Assembly (NCBI GenBank): GCA_015680685.1
Contig: MNCI01010107.1
Coordinates: 154,043 to 218,042 of the forward strand
Direction of reading: 5' to 3'
DNA length: 64,000 nucleotides
DNA from: Gnetum montanum
Lineage: Eukaryota; Streptophyta; Gnetopsida; Gnetales; Gnetaceae
Of this stretch, positions 33,909 to 44,532 are shown piece by piece; within the stretch, counting starts at the first letter, position 1; each line of letters begins with the position of its first letter. The translations under genes were made by a program, and so were the position numbers. The notes under the pieces are model-generated. The model saw only the letters and a list, made by a program, of their open reading frames with translations. It did no database searches and was not told where the DNA came from.

Positions 33909-36270
33909 ATGTCTCCTTCTTCTTATGAGAGTGCTTCATCAACTAGGTCCAACACCATGAACAATCGGAGGTAGAGTGCACAAGATAATCTGTTAGTACC
34001 CCAACAATTTCACTTGGTATATGCTCATCTCGATGAGTATGTACCAGACTTTACCTTTATCCTCCACCAGGATGAATAGTTATGATGGAGTGATTTAGAA
34101 GGTAACATAGTGTTACGTCCCGATCACTCAATCCCAAGCATGCTTCTTTATGCTCTCACACGAATTGGTATGCAACAATTACAAGAAAAGTACATTGTGC
34201 ATGAACACGACTAGAGAGAGTATCGACCCACAGAGGCACAACGTTAAAGGGATCTACAATAGGAGAGACATTACAAATATGTGAAGGGGAAGAAGCCTTA
34301 GGATGTCTCGTATGTCCTAAGTGAAAACGAGGATGGTGAACTTGCCTCAAGAGGTTTTTCACAAAATGATGTTCCCCTCATTAACCATGGTCAAGGAGTT
34401 GTGTATTAGAATCTTCACTCAACTATTCATAACCCAGGTTTTGATACCAATGGACACAAAGAATCCAAAAAAAGAACACGAATACATGACAAAGATGGAC
34501 ATTCTGATTGTAACTACGATTGAGGCCGCAACCACCGAAGAGAAGATAGTAGGCACCATCATGGTGCCAATCCTCCTTCTTCTTTACCTTCATCATCTTC
34601 TTCTCCTTCTACTTTGGGATCTAGATGCAATTAAAAAGGATGAGACCATGAGGATAAGGATAGGCAAAATAAAAATCATTGATAAAATAGTAAAGAAAGG
34701 GGGCAAGGGCATTCCAAAGAGACCCATCATGAAAGAAGGGAGAGTAGAAGATAACATAGGCATCATAGATGCCATAGACAATATGATCACGATGAACCCC
34801 TACTCGCCACCCAAAGTATGTTAGATATAATAGAGGTCGTTAGAATTCCAACAAGGCACCAAAAGATAGTAGGATCAAAAGACTAGACATGAATAACATC
34901 CCATGATTTGAAGGGGGATACAATACTGATCCTCAGAACCATTTACAAGCATTCCCATGATGCATGTGCCTTGCAAAATATAGAAAATGAATGGCAAAAG
35001 CTAAAGTTGTTTTCACGGACACTGATCGAGGAAGTAGAGAGCTAGTATCAGTCCTTAGAATAGGAATCCATTTGTCAATGGAGTACCATGGTAGAGCTAT
35101 TTAATGATAAGTATCAAAGGTACTCTTGAGTGTTCAACCTATGTAAGCAAATCTAAGGATGGAAATAAGAAGTACACGAATCCTTGGATGCTACCATGGG
35201 TTAATATTATACCTTATTGCATCATTGCCTTGGCCATGGTTACTCACAAAAGGAAAAACTACACCATCTTGTAGATGGGCTTAGGCACGAAACACGAAGA
35301 ACCCTTGGGACTTACGTCCAAGGAAGGCTATCCAAGCTTAGAGCCCATCAAATACAAAGATTGTTGGAGCAAGTTGCCAAGGAGGAAGGTGAGTTGAGGA
35401 AAAGAGAAAGTGTGGAGGAGTACAACAGAGATCCTTCCCTTCAAAAGAAGGAAATTAGATTTTGTGAAGATGACGAAGAGTCACCACTTGAAGAGATGGT
35501 GAATAAAAAGACTTTGCCCATTCAAAAATTTGCATCAGAAGTATCAACATAGATGGACCAAATGTGGAACTCCCTAGATGAAAAATTTCAAAATGTCTTA
35601 AAAATAGTAGAGAAGAAAAAGAGAGAAGCTGAGTATGCGCGTAACAAGGGTAAGGGCAAGATTGCCATCATTGAAGAGGTTGTGGATTCAGACATAGATA
35701 GTAATGGAAGATGTGAGATTTTCCAATATGACCATCCTAAGGGATGTTGCCCAGTAGTGTCACATCTACAAGAGTCTGGGGTGTATGCACTAAACCCACA
35801 ATTAAACAGATAGCAAACACCTAGAAGGTTACTTTATCCTCAAGGTAACCCAAGGCAGTTTCACCAACCCTTGACATATTATCTAAGTGGAGCTCCACCA
35901 CAACTGAATGAACAATATCAATGGTGGAAACACCCACAATTGTGGGGAATGCCACCACCATGTTAACAGTACCCTTACCATCTACCTAATCCATATGGGT
36001 ATTACGTTCAGCAGCCGATCTCTCCATGTGACTCTACTAGTCACGTCGCTCTTCAGCCTCACTACCAGACCCTCGAATACTATAGAACTTCTTCTTTTAT
36101 GGGTGACACTCCACATACATACTATCCTTCTTATCCGACTACACCTCTTCCACCATCACCTCCATTACCACTTGCTTCAACTATGCAAGGTGAGCTTCTT
36201 GCCTAACCACAACAACGTAATGCTACAAGGGTTGTTAGTCTTCAACATACTATTGGTTCCAATAGTCGAT
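33909..36270 (+). pseudogene. gag: Gypsy gag, decayed
   Basis: First ATG at 33909 (MSPSSYESASS). The conserved early motif HQDE-stop-LWW lies at about 34065, where the minus-strand copy has HQDEQMRW: CAG has become TAG. Later pieces: GLRHETRRTLGTYVQGRLS (35275-35331), a Glu/Lys-rich segment, the knuckle CEIFQYDHPKGCCP (35714-35755), and a Pro/Tyr/His-rich tail to about 36200. Multiple stops and frameshifts. Structural protein of the element's particle. Confidence 0.85.
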
Positions 36271-36299
36271 TAAAGAAAAGATCTTTCTTTAGAACCAAC

Positions 36300-36900
36300 A
36301 TCCCAACCAAGTCCTTACAACCACAAGTGGCTAATTCTCTAAACACCTCACCACTGTTCAAATCTTCGAAACTTCTTTTGAACCAAAAACCACACTCAAC
36401 GCATATTGTCATGTTAACTCACACCATCACTAATTGGATTAAATTTGGCCATCTTCCTAGGAAATTATTTGATCTTGGAAGTCCTCTTATATATTTGCAA
36501 ATTGCTGGAAATGAGCCTTGAAAAGCTCTTTTGGATTTAGGATTTGGTGTTAACTTAATCTCTCAAGAAATGTACAAAGCTTGGAACCTACCTCCACTAA
36601 AGAAGAGTAACATTTGCTTAGAGTTGGCTGACCAATCCATCATTGTCCCATTCGGACTAGTGGAGGATACTGTTACCACTATTTGTGGGTGGTCATATCC
36701 AGCCAATTTCCTAGTGATTTAAGTTAACAATTGCAAGGGGGACTTTCCAATCATAATGGGAAGAGCATGGCTAAGTACGATTGATGCACACCTAGGAATA
36801 CGTGATCTTTTCCTAGAGATATCAAAAGAAAATACATTTGGAAAGATCGAAAAGAAGAAAGTTCCATGCATCGCATATAATGACATAGGGTGTAACTACG
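36300..36900 (+). pseudogene. Gypsy aspartic protease region, decayed
   Basis: KALLDLGFGVNLISQEMYKA at about 36521-36580 is the protease active-site region (the Asp of DLG kept, usual form LLDLGSGVN), followed by ICLELADQS, FGLVEDTVTTICG and IIMGRAWLSTIDAHLG. A stop falls just before the active site and another at 36719. It would cleave the polyprotein. Confidence 0.8.
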
Positions 36901-37166
36901 TGCAAAAGTCCTAATTTGTACAATGCTTAACATTACCTGCATGCAACTAATGTGCACAAGTATCAAACATACAAAGATGCTTTTATGAAATAGCTACAAG
37001 ATAGGAAGACACCCAGTGGCTGACAGCTAACCAAGAGAGCACTTCAACTTTATGCATGGAACCAACTAAGAGCTTGACTTGTGCCTATATTGATAGCATA
37101 GATACATAAGAGCAAGTCCATTGCCAACTTCTAAGTCCTGATGTCGAAGATATCAACTGGGAAAAG

Positions 37167-38250
37167 TTGGAAATCCCTGATGAGTTTAAGCAAGAGCCCT
37201 TTGATATGAAACCATTGCCCACTGGTATGGAGTATACATTTCTCAAGAATGGAAAATCAGTAATCATTAATGCTAAGCTCTCTCCTCAACAAAAAGAAAG
37301 ACTGCTGAAGATGGTGAATAAATGGTTGAATGCCTTTGCTTGGTCATATCCCGAATTAACTAGAATAGACCCTAGTATATGCCACCATAGAATTTACACT
37401 GACCCCTCTATGAGGCCTCGATGATAGCCTCAAAGATGATTGAACCCAAAGCTTAAGCAAATAGTTAAAGAAGAAATTGAACAACTTCTGAAAGTTGGGT
37501 TCATCTATCCCATTGCTGATAGTGAATGGGTTAGTTCATTAGTCATTGTGCCTAAAAAGGATGGAAAATGGAGGGTGTGTATAGAATTCAGGCTATTAAA
37601 CATGATAACATTTAAGGACCATTTCCCATTGCCATTCATCGACCAAGTCTTAGATACCATAGTAGGGCATTGTTATTATAGTTTTCTGGATGGTTACAGT
37701 GGGTACAATCAAATCCACATAGCACTAGAAGACCAAGCCAAAATGACATTCACAAGTCCTTGGGGGGACATTTGCATATAGGCAGATGCCGTTTGGCTTG
37801 TACAATGCTCCAACAACGTTTCAATGTCTAGTTCTAAGTATATTTCAGTAGCAAATAGGGAGTGGTGTGGAGGATTTTATGGACGATTTCTCCACCTACA
37901 GAGTGGACTTTGAACAAGCATTGGACCAGTTAGAGCAAGTGTTGAAATGATGTGTTGAAACCAACCTAAGGCTCAATTGGAAAAAAAGCCATTTAGTGGT
38001 CTAAGAGGACATTGTATTAGGGCATAGAATTTCACAAACAGGGATAGAGGTAGATCTTGAAAAAATTAAATTCATCCAAGGAATCACTCGTCAACCTAAA
38101 ACTATAAAATATGTCCAATCATTCCTTGGACATATTGGCTATTATAGATGCTTCATCGAGATCTTTTCAAAGATTGCAAAACCATTGGTAGAATTAATGA
38201 AAAAGGATGTACCCTTTGAATGGATCAAGGAATGTGAGCTAGCTTTCCAA
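37167..38250 (+). pseudogene. Gypsy reverse transcriptase, decayed
   Basis: Reads EEIEQLLKVGFIYPIADSEW, VPKKDGKWRVCIEFRLLN, FPLPFIDQVLD and FLDGYSGYNQI (37467-37712), then after a frameshift near 37775 FRQMPFGLYNAPTTF-like sequence and the catalytic FMDDF at about 37876-37890, both metal-binding Asp kept. LGHRISQTGIEVD and FLGHIGYYRCFI follow. One frameshift and several stops inactivate it. Confidence 0.9.
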
Positions 38251-38289
38251 AATTTGAAGCAGAAGCTTGTAGAAACACCCATTCTACAA

Positions 38290-38676
38290 GCTCCTGACTA
38301 GTCCAGACCATTTCATATAATGACTGACATGTCCAATTTTGCTTTAGGAGCTGTACTTACATAGTTAGATGACCAAAAAAATCCCTATTATACTCACTGT
38401 GCAAGTTGAAGTATTGCTAGTGCACAACTCAACTACACCACAACAGAAAAGGAATTAATGGCCATGGTATTTGCACTAGAAAAATTTAGGCACTATGTAT
38501 TAGGCTATAAGGTATTTATACATATAGATCATAGTGAAATTTTTTTCCTTATGAATAAACCAATGTTAATCCCTTGCATCATACGATGGCTTATGATCTT
38601 ACAAGAGTTCGATTACATGATGATAGATCGCAAAGACATCAAGAATGTTGTTGCCAATTATTTATCTCGGTTGTAA
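38290..38676 (+). pseudogene. Gypsy RNase H domain, decayed
   Basis: SRPFHIMTDMSNFALGAVLT (38311-38370), then NYTTTEKELMAMVFALEKFR (38431-38490), VFIHIDHSEIFFL and DRKDIKNVVANYLSRL with the stop at 38674-38676. This is the RT-linked RNase H of Gypsy elements; stops at 38301 and 38361 interrupt it. It degrades the RNA strand of the RNA-DNA hybrid. Confidence 0.85.
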
Positions 38677-38859
38677 TGGGACAACAAAGAGGATGAATAC
38701 CCAATTTTTGATCACTTCCCAAATGAACTCCTCTTTGCAGGTGTAATAAACGATCGATCACCCATAGGTAAAAATTGGTATAGTAGCATTCTTAATTATC
38801 TTCTCACACAAGAAACACCACAAGGGTTGGACATTAGAAAGAAATAGCAGATTCTCCAC

Positions 38860-39960
38860 TGAGTCAAACATTTCATGGAGATCAACAGACACCTTTACAA
38901 GGTGTGTTTCGATGGTGTGTTCTTAGATCAATTGAGAGTTCTCCAAGATGCTCACAAAGGCCCTTGTGGAGGTCATTACGTTGGGAGATGAACAACCATT
39001 AAAATATTGCATGTAGGATATTATTGGCCTACATTATTTTGGGATGCTCATCATTTCGTCCAATCTTGTGAGTGCTGCCAACACGATGGGGGAAGGACTG
39101 CTAGAATGGAGGATCCAAAATAATGGATTCAACCCTTAGAACCCTTCAACATATGGGGTATTGATCTTATGGGGCCTATTACACCAATGTCCAACGGAAA
39201 AGCTTACATCATTGTTGTTGTTGACTATTTTACAAAGTGGGCAGATGTAGCCACTATTACTAATTGTACATCATCTATTGTTGCATGATTTGTTTAACAA
39301 CAAATCATAAATAGGTTTGGTGTGCCTCGTGCACTTATTTCTAATAATGGTACACATTTTACAAGTGCAACTTTTTAGAAGTTGTTGCAACGCTTAGGAG
39401 TTGAGCATAGGCTGACTACACCATATCATCCTCAAGTGAATGGTCAAGCGAAGTCACCAATAGGGAGATCACAAAAATATTAGCATGAACCATTAGCAAA
39501 TGTAGGCGAGACTGGAGTACCAAACTGAACAATGCTCTTTGGGCATACCACTCCACATGGAAACTCCCTATAGGCTATTCTACTTATGAGTTTGTGTATG
39601 GTAAACTTCAAACACTTCCTATCCAAGCTAAGCTCTGTACACTATCTACAACATGTGACCTTAACCTTGACCTCAATCTAGCACAAAAAGAATAGTTAAT
39701 GAACCTTAACTTGTTAGATGAAAACCAATTAGCCACCCTATCATTCAATGAACTACACAAGGCCTTTAATAAACAACATCATGACCTAAGAATTAGAAAA
39801 GTCAAATACCAATCAAGAGATAAGGTTTTGTATTAGAATCCCACACATGTGCCACAATGAACTAAATTTCAAATGTTGTGGGAAGGACCTTATATCATTC
39901 ATGAAACTTTTCCTTAAGAGGCTAGGATGATCTATAAACCTAAAAGCCGAGATAAGAAAT
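38860..39960 (+). pseudogene. Gypsy integrase, decayed
   Basis: An HHCC zinc finger (GGHYVG, then YYWPTLFWDAHHF and CECC at about 38970-39082), then the catalytic core: IWGIDLMGP with the first Asp (39155), VVVDYFTKWADV, and RALISNNGTHF (39330-39360). There the second catalytic Asp (normally DNG) reads Asn, a G-to-A change. TPYHPQVNGQAK follows, then a frameshift before the Glu. The C-terminal part includes FQMLWEGPYII. I see no chromodomain. Confidence 0.87.
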
Positions 39961-41979
39961 TATTTGTCAACATCCAATAAACTAAACCTTTCCATGAGCC
40001 TAAAATGGCCAATGCTAGCACTATCTTTATTAAGGAATAGCCTTGCTCATTATTTCGGATCTTCCCACTCCAACTTACTCATGGGGAAGATGGCCACCAA
40101 TGCTAACTATTCTAAGTCCTCAGTTCTTTTGTTTTCTTTGTTTTACAAATTTTTCATCTTTACCTATTTTTTGTTTTACACCATTGTTAACATTTTTACT
40201 ATTTCTTTCTCTATTACATTTTTTTTTGAATTATTTTCACTCATCACATAATAAGTGCTCATGATGGTGGGTTGGACTATAATGGTGTTGATTGCTAATG
40301 TTTAGTTTTCACCTTTGACTTTTAATGTTGATGCTAAGATATGGTTTCTTTTGATAAAATAGGCAATGAGTCCATGTCATTCATTCAACCATTCAACTCT
40401 ATGGTCTTCCTTTATTTTGGAAATGTAATGTTTCTTTTTCATAGCAAACTTATTAATAAATTTGTGGCTTGGTATTCTTCAAACTAGGGAAAGATTCAAA
40501 TGGATTGAAAAGGGTGTGACTTCAAGGGGATTCAATGTATTTGTGCTAGCCATTTTCTTGAGTACTTGGATATTTTTCATAGGTTTCTACTATTCCGTTA
40601 TTAACTATTATCAGGAAGTTGAACGAATCAAATAAGTCTTTGCATGGTGTGATTTCCACCACAAAAAAAAAGAACTATGAAATTCAAAGCACACCCCTTA
40701 GACATAATAAAGAAACATGGGCTACAAGCACTAGTTATGGCACTAGAAAGACATGTTACCCATGCCTGAAGGTTTCCTCTAACTAAGGCCCTTTCTCACT
40801 TCTTACTTCTCTATTCTTCTCTTGTTGGGTGGTGGTTACTCTATGGAAGCATTCTTGTTACTTCAAGAGGATGGGTTGGTCAAGTATGCTGATGCAAGGT
40901 CACTGGTTAGTTTGAATTTGGATTTGGACTAAATTTTATTAAGTCACCTTAACCACATAATACACAAGGGAATTTACACAACCTCAATTTCAGGATTCCA
41001 TTCCATTCTCTCTTCTCTTTCCATATTGCTTTTCATATTTTATCTCATTGCTAATTTTATGATTAGTCTATATCTTGATTGATTCATTGTTATTCTTTGG
41101 TAAATTCTTGTGGGTAAGTTCTTAACCATTGTTTTTGTATGTCATTCCTAGAGCCTACGGACTCTTTGATTTGTGGGTTTGTCAAGGTATAAAGGGCATG
41201 AGCCTGCTTTGGGGAGGATCCATTGGCATTCCTTTTTGGTGCAATTGTTAAATTCTTTTCCCTTAAACATTTCTTGTAATCAACTATTTCTTGTTTCACC
41301 CCATCCATGACATCCATTTTTTTTTGTTTTATTGGCTTCATCGTTGTTATTTCTCTCCTCTTTCTTGTTCTTTTGTTTTCCATCCTATTGCTACCGGAGG
41401 TTTGCTCTTAGTCATGGGGGCCTGTCACAAATTTTTTCATTTCATTACTTATCTCATCCCTACACCTTGGGTAGTTATTAGTTACAAACCTTTAACCCAG
41501 TATCTGCCATACCCACAACCTAGCCAATGTGCTTCATATCGAGGCAAGGTATCAATTACATTATATCTCATCTATCCTTGCTAATTTGTGACTATGTTGT
41601 GTGTGTAGATGGTGATCACATGAACAATGGACTGGGATAGGAGGGAGCACTCAGGATGGACTGGAGCTGGAGCATTTACGCAAGGAACATGCTTAATCAT
41701 GTGGCCATGGATGAACAATAGTGTGCACATTTTTAACATCAATAGTAACGCGCCTCATTTTCTTTTCTCTCTTTAAGCTATCAAATGAGGGTCTGGATGT
41801 CATCTATGTACAGTGTTCACCACAATGGTTATGAACACCAATGCAGTAATACGTTTGTCGATCCATTCACCAGGCACTTTGAGTCTGTCATTCCATGTCA
41901 TCGTAAGTTTTCATTCAGTTAATAATACCATACCTTCCCAATATTTTGTAAGGAACTTGAGAATGAGTTTTCATTTAGT
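39961..41979 (+). other. Post-integrase region with a short transmembrane frame
   Basis: Two kb between integrase and the polypurine tract, as in Athila/Tat-like elements that carry an envelope-like ORF here. A frame at 40429-40635 (about 68 codons, no clear start) reads EKGVTSRGFNVFVLAIFLST and then FFIGFYYSVINYY, one hydrophobic span. The same KGVTSR segment recurs in the minus-strand element near 19500. Another hydrophobic frame lies at 39964-40251. A second purine tract GTCATGGGGGCC is at 41411-41422. The AGCCTACGGACTCTTTGA block at about 41153 is shared with the other elements. Confidence 0.65.
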
Positions 41980-41989
41980 TGTGGGGGTA
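41980..41989 (+). promoter_or_regulatory. Polypurine tract
   Basis: TGTGGGGGTA directly before the 3' LTR. Confidence 0.8.
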
Positions 41990-42813
41990 TGATGAGTCAT
42001 GGTATCAGACCCTTGATATCGAATACATGATATTGGAGGTGTAGAAGTGATATCGGACATGTGAAGTTAGAACCTGTCTCATTGCCTATAAATAAGAGAT
42101 TGGGGCACTTGGTTTGGAGTTTTTTCAGTCCCTTAGCTAAAATCTTGTAATTTTTTCATTCCAGAGTTAGAATTATTTCTGAGTGTCTACAGTAGAAGTC
42201 ATAGAGTGAATGGATCTTTATTTGAGCATTGTGTACCTAAGCACACCTTGTGACCGGAAATAAAGATGAACTTTATGATAAACCTTGCAATATTCAAAAT
42301 AGTTTAGTTATTTCATTTAATGTTATTTACTATTATTTGATGCTTTCATTAGTTAATTAATGTATTTTTATTAAATTATTAATTATTGATTGTCAATGAA
42401 ATTAGCAAACTTAGCACGACCACTTCGAGCATATGTGAAACACTTGGTAACCCAGTAACAATTAGTGTTTGGTAATCCCAGTAGTGTTACACTAGTTCAA
42501 GATGTGTCCAGAGAGTGGGAATGGATGCTAGTGTTAGGATTTGATTTACATTAGAGTTACAAAACTCATTAGTTAACTCAATCTTTTCATTTCACATATT
42601 TAGGAGACTACAACAGAAAAGATAAAAACATAAAAATCACATACCTCAAGTTTACTTAACCATACTATTGTGCCTTACAAGTAAGCGTGGGAAGACAATG
42701 ATTGCATAACCCATCCTTATTTTGTGTAGCACTTAATTCTTAGAGTTCAACTAGATCGTGCATGAACACTCGTATTCGTATGGTTGAGCTTAGGGATACC
42801 TCATCGCTCATCA
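41990..42813 (+). mobile_element. 3' LTR of the full-length Gypsy element
   Basis: TGATGAG...GCTCATCA, 824 bases, with TATAAATA at 42087-42094. Compared with the 5' LTR it lacks about 30 bases of the GATATC array (fewer repeat units) and a few short stretches elsewhere. Confidence 0.93.
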
Positions 42814-42924
42814 CCAAGATATCGGGGCTAAGATATCAGGGCCAAGATATCAAGGCTAAGATATTGGATCTGATACCAAAAATTGACCTTTTGTCAAATA
42901 TCCTAGGCAACTGATGATTCATCA

Positions 42925-43396
42925 GAAATGATTGAAAAATCCTTAGATCTTAAGTTTTTATGGATTAGTGCAACACTTTTATTACTTAAGAATATAAAGT
43001 GGATTTTCATCTCTATTCTTTTGATTATTCTAAAATTCCTTGTTGGATTGAATTAGAAAATATTTTTCTTATTTTTTAAAGCATTGTAAGTGAACTTGTT
43101 GGTAGCATTAGCACAATTCTCAAAACAAAGTAAAAAACATTAGTAGATGGTGTGCAACACATAGATGATTTTTTAGAGATTGATTTACGATATAGGAAAA
43201 AAAAATTAAAACTCAAGGCTAGTAATTAGTGTTTTTATAGAAAATTACATACTATAATTTGTAAGGATGTTACAACTATTATTGTCATGAAGGCCATGTT
43301 ATTAGGATCTATCATATTCTCAATAAAAACTTTGTTCATGAGAAAAAAACATAACTTTTAAAAATGACAAATAATGGTAATTTTTAGTAGGTACAA
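42925..43396. other. AT-rich spacer
   Basis: Nothing recognised. Confidence 0.5.
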
Positions 43397-43814
43397 ATGA
43401 AATTCTCTTCAACAAATTCTCAACCTTTTAGTAATTTTTTTAAATATAAAAGTGCTAGTAAAATCTCAACATCTAAAGAGAATTCTTATATATGTATATA
43501 TATATATATATATATAACATTTTTAGTAGGGACTAACAATGAAAGTGTTGATGCTGATAGATTTCCCTTATCAAACCACAAAAAGAAGAGGGTTGCAAGC
43601 ACTAATTTCAATTCAAAAAGATCTAAGGTATCTCCTTTTCTATCTACTTTTACTACTACTCTAGATATTTTCTCATTAGATAATTCTTTTTCACAAAGTA
43701 GTGACATGGATTATGAGACAAATGTTAAGCTTAAAAAACCAAAGATGGGTCTCCTCCCCCACATCTCAATGTTAGTTTTATCATGGAATATTCAAGGTTT
43801 TTCAAATAGGTCAT
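43397..43814 (+). pseudogene. LINE fragment: end of ORF1-like sequence and start of endonuclease
   Basis: An open frame from 43397 runs through a (TA)n tract (43496-43516) and a Ser/Lys-rich stretch to the start of an AP-type endonuclease domain, MLVLSWNIQGFSNRS, at 43770-43814. The frame is cut there by the LTR element at 43815-49174. If that element and one TCATT copy are taken out, the frame reads on into FGNTDVIVLSKIYQ at 49175-49222, as expected for the next endonuclease segment. Confidence 0.8.
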
Positions 43815-44219
43815 TGTGACATCCCATCCCCAGATGTCATGGAAAATGTCAAATATATGATATATTAGACATTATGCATACAAAGAAAATATACCTAATG
43901 TGAAATATATGTGATATTTGACATTATGTATAAGGGAAATAATAGGAAAAATGCAAAAAGAGAGAGAAAAGAATGCTCTATTGATATGGAATAGCATATT
44001 TGGATCATGCTTTGAGAGTGTTCCTTGGGATTTTCTTCCTTTGACATCTATCTCTTAGAGGCAATCTAGCACTGCTACTATGGTTAGTCCTATGACCCAG
44101 TTAGAAGGGATGGCCAGTCCACTTCCTATCTCACTTCACCTGACTCTCATGACTTGCCTATACCAGCTCTAGCACTCCATGCTTAGCATGACCTCTAACC
44201 ATGGGTATAGATGCCTTAG
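43815..44219 (-). mobile_element. 3' LTR, truncated
   Basis: Matches 48625-49029 throughout, for example AGAAAAGAATGCTCTATTGA. Similarity stops after ATGCCTTAG, where the right copy continues for another 145 bases. Confidence 0.82.
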
Positions 44220-44532
44220 CATGTTTCTTGCTTATTTTGCAATTAAGATATATGTGAGAAGAATTATATGGAAAATTAAAGATTACTTTCTTAATACTTC
44301 ATTTTCTAAGATAATGACAAAAGGTAAATTAAAGATTTATCAACTACCAATCACCAATCCTAACCAGGGTCATGCGAAGTGTCACTTAGAGCTGGTTACC
44401 AAGTGAAGGTAGGACAAATTCTTTATTCCCAATTTTTTTTATCTTATATATTCTATTAATCTAATTGAAATATATTTTAAGCAAATGAATAAAATAATGA
44501 GATCATCAATAAAAATAAGGGTGAGAGACTTC

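Larger units (their letters stand above)
32911..42813 (+). mobile_element. Full-length Gypsy LTR retrotransposon, TSD CCAAG, decayed
   Basis: A 9.9-kb element with LTRs at both ends, perfect TSD CCAAG (32906-32910 and 42814-42818), tRNA-Asp-type primer site, gag, protease, RT, RNase H, integrase, a 2-kb post-integrase region and a polypurine tract. The order PR-RT-RH-INT marks it as Gypsy (Metaviridae-like); the Asp-type primer site, the absence of a visible chromodomain and the long post-integrase region point to the non-chromovirus Athila/Tat side. Dozens of stops and several frameshifts make it inactive. LTRs are about 90% alike by eye, with most changes C/T or G/A. Confidence 0.95.
32091..42924 (-). 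mobile_element. LTR split by a nested full-length Gypsy element
   Basis: The left part (32091-32910) begins TGATGAATGATGAGGTACCC and the right part (42814-42924) ends GATTCATCA. Joined at the CCAAG duplication they form one LTR of about 930 bases, reverse in orientation and closely related to the solo LTR at 14937-15871, whose left end TGATGAATCATCAGTTG is the mirror of this right end. I see no clear 5-bp target duplication around it (AAAAA against GAAAT), so it may be an old solo LTR. Confidence 0.82.
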
